From assembly GCA_036272735.1 (NCBI GenBank), contig DATAYF010000529.1, positions 1 through 10,343 of the forward strand: a stretch of DNA of 10,343 nucleotides. Reading direction: 5' to 3'. Of the stretch, positions 6,724-10,343 are shown piece after piece (the stretch's first letter is position 1; the number at the start of each line of letters is the position of its first letter). This DNA comes from DATAYF01 sp036272735. Lineage in GTDB: Bacteria; Chloroflexota; Ktedonobacteria; Ktedonobacterales; Ktedonobacteraceae. A program made the position numbers and the translations under genes. Under the pieces are notes generated by a model. It worked only from the letters and a program-made list of their open reading frames with translations, did not search any database and was not told where the DNA came from.

Positions 6724-8019
6724 ATGTTCGTTTCATCGCCACTGCGCTCCCTCCTGCTTGTTTGGGTCAGCATCGTGTATGTGTGGGGATTGGAAGAGTT
6801 GAACCGGTTTGTGCTGCCTCTGTGTGTGACGTCAGATCAAAGCTGCCAGTTCTCCCTCACTTTTTCTGCGTTCGATGTGCTCAGAACAGGCATATTTACG
6901 CTTCTGCTCTTGTTGCTTGGAGTGGCGCTCTGGTTCAGTCTTTCAGGCAAACTGACCCGGCACCCTTTGTTCATATGCGTGCTCGCACAAGTCATCCTCG
7001 TCTTTAGCGTGTATCTGCTGGCCCAGCAGGAGCCACTCACCCTCAGTTTGGCCCTGGCTCTCGCGCTGGAAATCATCACGCTTCCCAGGCTTTCTTCTGC
7101 TCAGGTGTTGCTGCTTTCTCTGGGGAGTTATCTTCTTCTGAGTATGGGCATGCTGGCCGCCCAACGCATCACCTTTGGACCGGGGATGAAATGGCTCTGG
7201 ATTGATGTGCTCCAGAATATCCCGGTGTACCTGGCCCAGTTACTGTTTCTCACTGGCTATTTGCTGCTCTATCGGCAACTGGCTCGCTCCCACCACCAAC
7301 TCCAGGCCGCCTCAACTCAGATTAAAGAACTGACGCGCCAGGCGGAACGCCAGCGTCTAGCGCGTGATTTACACGATACGCTGGCCCAGGGACTTGCCGG
7401 GTTGGTCATGCAACTCGAAGTGGCCAACTCACATCTTCTGCGAAGCCGAGTCGAACGTGGGCAGGAACTCGTCCAGGAAGCGCTCGCTGGCGCTCGTGCA
7501 ACGCTCATCAGCGCCAGGCTCGCCATTGACGATCTGCGTGCGGAAGAACGTGCCGAAGGGAGACTGGTCGAACGGATACAGGAGGAGATGCGACGCTTTA
7601 TCAGCACCACAGGGATTGTCTGCCAGGCAAATCTGGCAGATTTTGCAGCCGTACCTCCAGTGTTTGCTGAAGCTGTCTCACGCCTGATCATGGAAGGGCT
7701 TCAGAACATTGCCCGACATGCACGCGCGCGGCAGGTGTGGATCGAAGCCAGACGAGAAAAAGCGCACTACGTCTTCATGGTGCGCGACGATGGTCAGGGC
7801 TTTGATCCAGAGGCTCTGCTGTACGCGCCGGGTTCCGAAAACTGCGGGACTGGTCACTATGGATTGCTTGGCTTACGCGAACAGGCGGGGCTTGCTGGAG
7901 GGCAGCTTGACATTCGGAGCGCGCCAGGACAAGGGACCACCCTCTCGTTGTGCCTGGCGCTCAGTGGAGAAGAGACGCATGGAGATGACAGACAAACCGC
8001 TGCGTATCTTGGTGGCTGA
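6724..8019 (+). CDS. Sensor histidine kinase, NarL/DesK type, six membrane segments
   Basis: A 431-residue membrane kinase that should autophosphorylate and pass phosphate to the response regulator encoded next. Residues 1-185 contain about six hydrophobic segments (roughly 8-22, 54-72, 82-100, 104-120, 125-145, 166-184) with only short loops, so there is no large external sensor domain and the signal is probably felt in or at the membrane. A coiled linker (186-208) leads to the HisKA_3 box RLARDLHDTLAQG with phospho-acceptor His217. The ATPase domain has the N-box EGLQN (Asn328), the G1 box DDGQGF (355-360), and the G2 box GHYGLLGLREQ (378-387). Cys34 and Cys41 sit in the first loop. ATG 6724 is chosen because aaggag lies 7 bases upstream; the frame extends to 6634 but without a ribosome site. 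The 3' end overlaps the regulator gene by 41 bases. Confidence 0.93.
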   Translation: MFVSSPLRSLLLVWVSIVYVWGLEELNRFVLPLCVTSDQSCQFSLTFSAFDVLRTGIFTLLLLLLGVALWFSLSGKLTRHPLFICVLAQVILVFSVYLLAQQEPLTLSLALALALEIITLPRLSSAQVLLLSLGSYLLLSMGMLAAQRITFGPGMKWLWIDVLQNIPVYLAQLLFLTGYLLLYRQLARSHHQLQAASTQIKELTRQAERQRLARDLHDTLAQGLAGLVMQLEVANSHLLRSRVERGQELVQEALAGARATLISARLAIDDLRAEERAEGRLVERIQEEMRRFISTTGIVCQANLADFAAVPPVFAEAVSRLIMEGLQNIARHARARQVWIEARREKAHYVFMVRDDGQGFDPEALLYAPGSENCGTGHYGLLGLREQAGLAGGQLDIRSAPGQGTTLSLCLALSGEETHGDDRQTAAYLGG

Positions 8020-8653
8020 CGATCACCTGGTGGTACGCAAGGGCCTGCGCTTACTCTTAGAGGAGATGGGAGAGGGCTTTGCCCTGGTCGGTGAAGCGGG
8101 TGATGGGAAGGAGGCCACCCGCCTCACGGGCGAACTACAGCCAGATGTGGTCCTAATGGATGTCCGCATGCCAGGCATGGATGGATTAGAAGCGATCGAG
8201 CAGATTCACCAGTCCTGGCCTCATGTGGCAGTGATCATTCTCACCACATATACTGATGACGAGGCACTGCTGCGCGGCCTCCAGGCAGGAGCCTGTGGCT
8301 ATCTGCTCAAGGAAACGAGCGCAGAAACCCTCTTTCACGCCATTCGGACAGCAGCGCGGGGGGAACTCCTTCTACAACCAGAAATCATGGCACGCATCCT
8401 TGCTCAGGCCCATCGTTCAGTGCCTACGCCTTCTGGAGGGGCTCCTCCCGGTGATTCCACGGCGGAACTGACCGAGCGTGAACGAGCCATTCTCAGCGCT
8501 GTCGCTCGTGGTGAACGCAGCAAAGAAATTGCCCAACACTTTGGTGTTTCTGAACGGACGGTGAAAGCGCATCTTACCAACATCTATACCAAGTTGAACG
8601 TTGACTCCCGTGCCTCGGCAGTCGCCATCGCGCTTGAACGCGGTTTGCTGTGA
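7979..8653 (+). CDS. Response regulator, NarL/LuxR type
   Basis: A 224-residue DNA-binding regulator, the partner of the upstream kinase. Residues 8-125 are a receiver domain with acidic Asp14 and Asp15, phospho-acceptor Asp61 in VVLMDVRMPG, the ILTTY switch segment (87-91) and Lys111 in GYLLKE. A linker rich in Pro and Gly (146-160) joins it to a LuxR-type helix-turn-helix (162-224) with ELTEREAI-like start and the recognition helix in SERTVKAHLTNIYTKL. All residues expected for phosphorylation are present. Two start codons are close together; ATG 7979 has ggag 9 bases upstream and is preferred over 7985. The start lies inside the kinase gene, so the two are co-transcribed and probably coupled in translation. 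Likely targets are the divergent ABC cluster and its own operon (inference). Confidence 0.95.
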   Translation: MEMTDKPLRILVADDHLVVRKGLRLLLEEMGEGFALVGEAGDGKEATRLTGELQPDVVLMDVRMPGMDGLEAIEQIHQSWPHVAVIILTTYTDDEALLRGLQAGACGYLLKETSAETLFHAIRTAARGELLLQPEIMARILAQAHRSVPTPSGGAPPGDSTAELTERERAILSAVARGERSKEIAQHFGVSERTVKAHLTNIYTKLNVDSRASAVAIALERGLL

Positions 8654-8957
8654 GAACAGCAACAGGCACAATACGCGGAAGCAAACGAGGCTCGTCTTTT
8701 TGCCTCCACACGACTCACCTGGGTATATCGAGCCGTTATCCGCATGGGCGTGCGTAACCCCCTATCGGCCTGGTAAAAGAAGTTCACAAAATGGTAAACA
8801 CCATCGTCCTTACGAATGCCCGTTTCTCTTTGTTTCCTGAATCTTCTTTCATTATTTCACCTACTTACAACTGTAGAACTAGCATGATACGCTTCCCTGG
8901 TAAATCGTAATCTCGATCCTATACGCTGCTTGCGTTTCGACATCGCTTGACCTCTGG
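8654..8957. other. Convergent intergenic gap, no gene seen
   Basis: This 304-base stretch lies between the 3' ends of the response regulator (plus) and the SorC gene (minus). A weak stem, acga-ggc-tcgt, at 8685-8695 is followed by ctttttg, and its flanks gcaaa / tttgc extend it with bulges; this may be the terminator of the two-component operon. Another short stem at 8791-8804 (atggt-aaac-accat) has no T-run. The heptamer tggtaaa occurs three times here (near 8771, 8792 and 8899). No coding sequence is convincing. Confidence 0.5.
8684..8701 (+). terminator. Weak intrinsic terminator after the response regulator
   Basis: A short stem (acga/tcgt with loop ggc) is followed by a run of five T at 8697-8701, about 30 bases after the regulator stop codon. 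Outer bases gcaaa and tttgc can add pairing with bulges. The stem is short, so the call is tentative. Confidence 0.3.
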
Positions 8958-9998
8958 TCAGGTATGGAGCAGCAAGAGCTGTGCAGTGACGTGATCGGTG
9001 ACCAGGATATTGGCCAATCCTGCTTTGAGCACTGAGCGAATCGCGGGGATATAGGAAGGGCTGCCCCCTGCTACCAGCATTACTTTGGCACCACTCTGCC
9101 GAATTTTATGCTTGAGCCGGGGGATCTCTAACCCGGAAAGAAAATACGGCGGTGGCGCAAGCACGTCGTTAATACAGCGACCATCCGCGTCAAAAATCCA
9201 ATGATTGATGTCGGCGGTCGGTTGGTATGCTTCAATCGCTTCAAACTGCTCTCGTGAGAGCACCCCATGCTGGACCATCTCTTCATTCGACTGGGGCGTC
9301 CAAATTCCTGTCACTGTGACGCTTGCTTGTGCCATCAGCTCATAGGCTTCTTTGACAATCGGAAGCTGACGTGCTTGCTGCATTTGTTGCTCATCGGGCA
9401 TGAACGCAGGACAGGGGAACCAGTGGTGTATGGCTCCATAGGCCTGGGCAAGATCGTGGGCAATCAGGTTCGCATCACCAAAGTTCGTATGAGCATTGGC
9501 AAACCCAATTGTTGCCACAACTCGCAGATGCGGAAGGAGCCTGGTCGGTTTTATATAGCGTACGAGGTTGCGCATAAACGTCGTGCCACCAGACACTGCC
9601 AGAATATCCTCATCGGTGAGCAATTGATCGAGGTATTCAGCCGCCGCATTGGTAATTTCAATGACGACCTCGTCGAGGACCGCATTGGCATCTACTGTGT
9701 CCATGCTTTGACCTGCTACCAAGACAAGATCATCTAATCCAAGCTCCAGGCGGACTTCGCGTGCCAGGTTGCGAAGATAGCCAGTTCGTAAATCAGGAAC
9801 GACCGCAATGCGGACAATACCTCGTTCTCGCGCCTTTTGGAGTGCCTTACTCACCATTTGCCTGGAACAAAACTCCATCGCAGCAATAGCTTCCTGGGAG
9901 TGCCCATCTTCGTAGTATGAATAAGCTACTTTGCGTAGAAATCGCTCATCGGTGAGCAGCCGCGCTTCCGTTCCGTTCCCTTGCAAGATTTCTGACAT
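8958..9998 (-). CDS. SorC-family sugar-binding transcriptional regulator
   Basis: A 346-residue regulator that binds DNA through an N-terminal helix-turn-helix and is controlled by a phosphosugar through a large C-terminal effector domain. The DNA-binding part spans residues 17-65, with DGHSQEAIAAMEFCSRQMVS and then KALQKARERGIVRI, close to the SorC pattern of SQ-x-x-IA, S-x-x-x-VS and L-x-x-AR-x-x-GIV. Residues 75-346 fit the sugar-binding domain: ILAVSGGTTFMRNLVRYI (132-149), a GFANAHTNFGDAN segment (165-177), and the C-terminal SGLEIPRL, VAGGSPSYIPAIRSVLKAG and ILVTDHVTA blocks (288-339). ATG 9998 is chosen because ggag sits 4 bases upstream within aaggaaaggag; a longer open frame to 10094 lacks this. 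The gene is convergent with the response regulator and stands alone in the window, so its target operon is probably beyond the right edge. Confidence 0.88.
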   Translation of the reverse strand: MSEILQGNGTEARLLTDERFLRKVAYSYYEDGHSQEAIAAMEFCSRQMVSKALQKARERGIVRIAVVPDLRTGYLRNLAREVRLELGLDDLVLVAGQSMDTVDANAVLDEVVIEITNAAAEYLDQLLTDEDILAVSGGTTFMRNLVRYIKPTRLLPHLRVVATIGFANAHTNFGDANLIAHDLAQAYGAIHHWFPCPAFMPDEQQMQQARQLPIVKEAYELMAQASVTVTGIWTPQSNEEMVQHGVLSREQFEAIEAYQPTADINHWIFDADGRCINDVLAPPPYFLSGLEIPRLKHKIRQSGAKVMLVAGGSPSYIPAIRSVLKAGLANILVTDHVTAQLLLLHT

Positions 9999-10089
9999 AT
10001 GACTCCTTTCCTTCTTGCGAGACGATTCAGCCGGAAAGACCTCGCATGCATATAGCATCCCTGCTCCAGCCATTGCACTCATTACAGAT

Positions 10090-10118
10090 AGCATATCCTA
10101 CCTGAAGATCAAAAGCAA
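10090..10118 (-). promoter_or_regulatory. Sigma-70-type promoter of the SorC regulator gene
   Basis: On the minus strand, TTGCTT (10118-10113) and TATGCT (10095-10090) are separated by exactly 17 bases. Transcription would begin near 10083, giving a leader of about 85 bases before the ATG at 9998. The leader includes a near-repeat of the -10 region (ggatatgctat, then ggatgctatatgc), which could be an operator half-site pair for autoregulation. Confidence 0.45.
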
Positions 10119-10343
10119 GATGTTACAAGCATTCTATCCGGTTGCTGCTGCGAGCGAAATTGCGGTTTAGGCAGATTCATTATGGGTGGGGATGCACGAT
10201 TGTCCCTTTGCTGTCAATATTTCAAGGGGATGCTCGCATAGTGTTTTGCTCCAGCCTGTTTTAATAGTAGCGTATGTGGGCATCCTGCCTATATTTTCTC
10301 ACTTTTGTTCATATGCTCTCTTTATTTCTATTGTGAGCATGGC
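10119..10343. other. Upstream region right of the SorC gene, no gene seen
   Basis: Non-coding in appearance and AT-richer than the genes, especially after 10200. The motif ggggatgc followed by a/t and cg occurs at 10188-10198 and 10226-10236, 38 bases apart, and gcatcc near 10280 is its inverse. A weak plus-strand promoter is possible near the right edge (ttgttc about 17 bases before ctattg). This would suit control DNA for a divergent operon starting beyond the window. Confidence 0.35.

Noticed and set aside
8948..8960. Short palindrome tgacc-tct-ggtca at the SorC stop codon
   Set aside because: Only five pairs, a three-base loop and no T-run; too weak to call a terminator.
9267..9737. Plus-strand open frame of 156 codons opposite the SorC gene
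   Set aside because: It mirrors conserved SorC coding sequence on the minus strand and has no credible start signal or domain.

Overview
The window looks like a chromosomal stretch from a Gram-positive-type soil bacterium of the Chloroflexota, most plausibly Ktedonobacteria. This is an inference from the style of the proteins (a long double-FtsX permease, IS4- and IS701-type transposase debris, and a membrane-anchored protein with a helical repeat domain ending in a G-x-L-T-x-x-Q motif). No rRNA, tRNA or taxonomic marker gene is present, so the assignment is tentative. I see no CRISPR array, tRNA or rRNA.

Layout, left to right. (1) Bases 1-1548 hold an IS4-family transposase gene on the plus strand, broken by a single extra base near 564, with a 13-bp inverted repeat just upstream. 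(2) Bases 1553-1687, minus strand, hold what appears to be the first ~45 codons of an IS701-type transposase. It is cut off where the IS4-type sequence ends, so the left edge of the window is a nested transposon scar. (3) Bases 1755-6406, minus strand, are an ABC-transporter cluster transcribed right to left: MacB/LolD-type ATPase, a 1074-residue double-FtsX permease (start and stop overlap by 4 bp), then a small single-pass membrane protein. Two mutually exclusive hairpins separate the permease from the small protein. (4) Bases 6407-6723 are the divergent control region, with a perfect 14-bp inverted repeat and an extended -10 promoter. (5) Bases 6724-8653, plus strand, are a NarL/DesK-type two-component pair: a six-TM histidine kinase and a LuxR-type response regulator that overlap by 41 bp. 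(6) Bases 8654-8957 are a gap with at most a weak terminator. (7) Bases 8958-9998, minus strand, encode a SorC-family sugar-responsive regulator with its own promoter at 10090-10118. The last ~220 bases are upstream DNA that may serve a gene beyond the window.

The coherent unit is the kinase/regulator pair facing the ABC cluster across a shared control region. The likely reading is a membrane-sensing switch: the kinase detects a membrane or envelope signal, the regulator acts at the shared intergenic region, and the MacB-like transporter plus the small anchored protein are the output. The substrate cannot be read from the sequence. The SorC regulator is probably unrelated to this unit and would control a carbohydrate operon outside the window.
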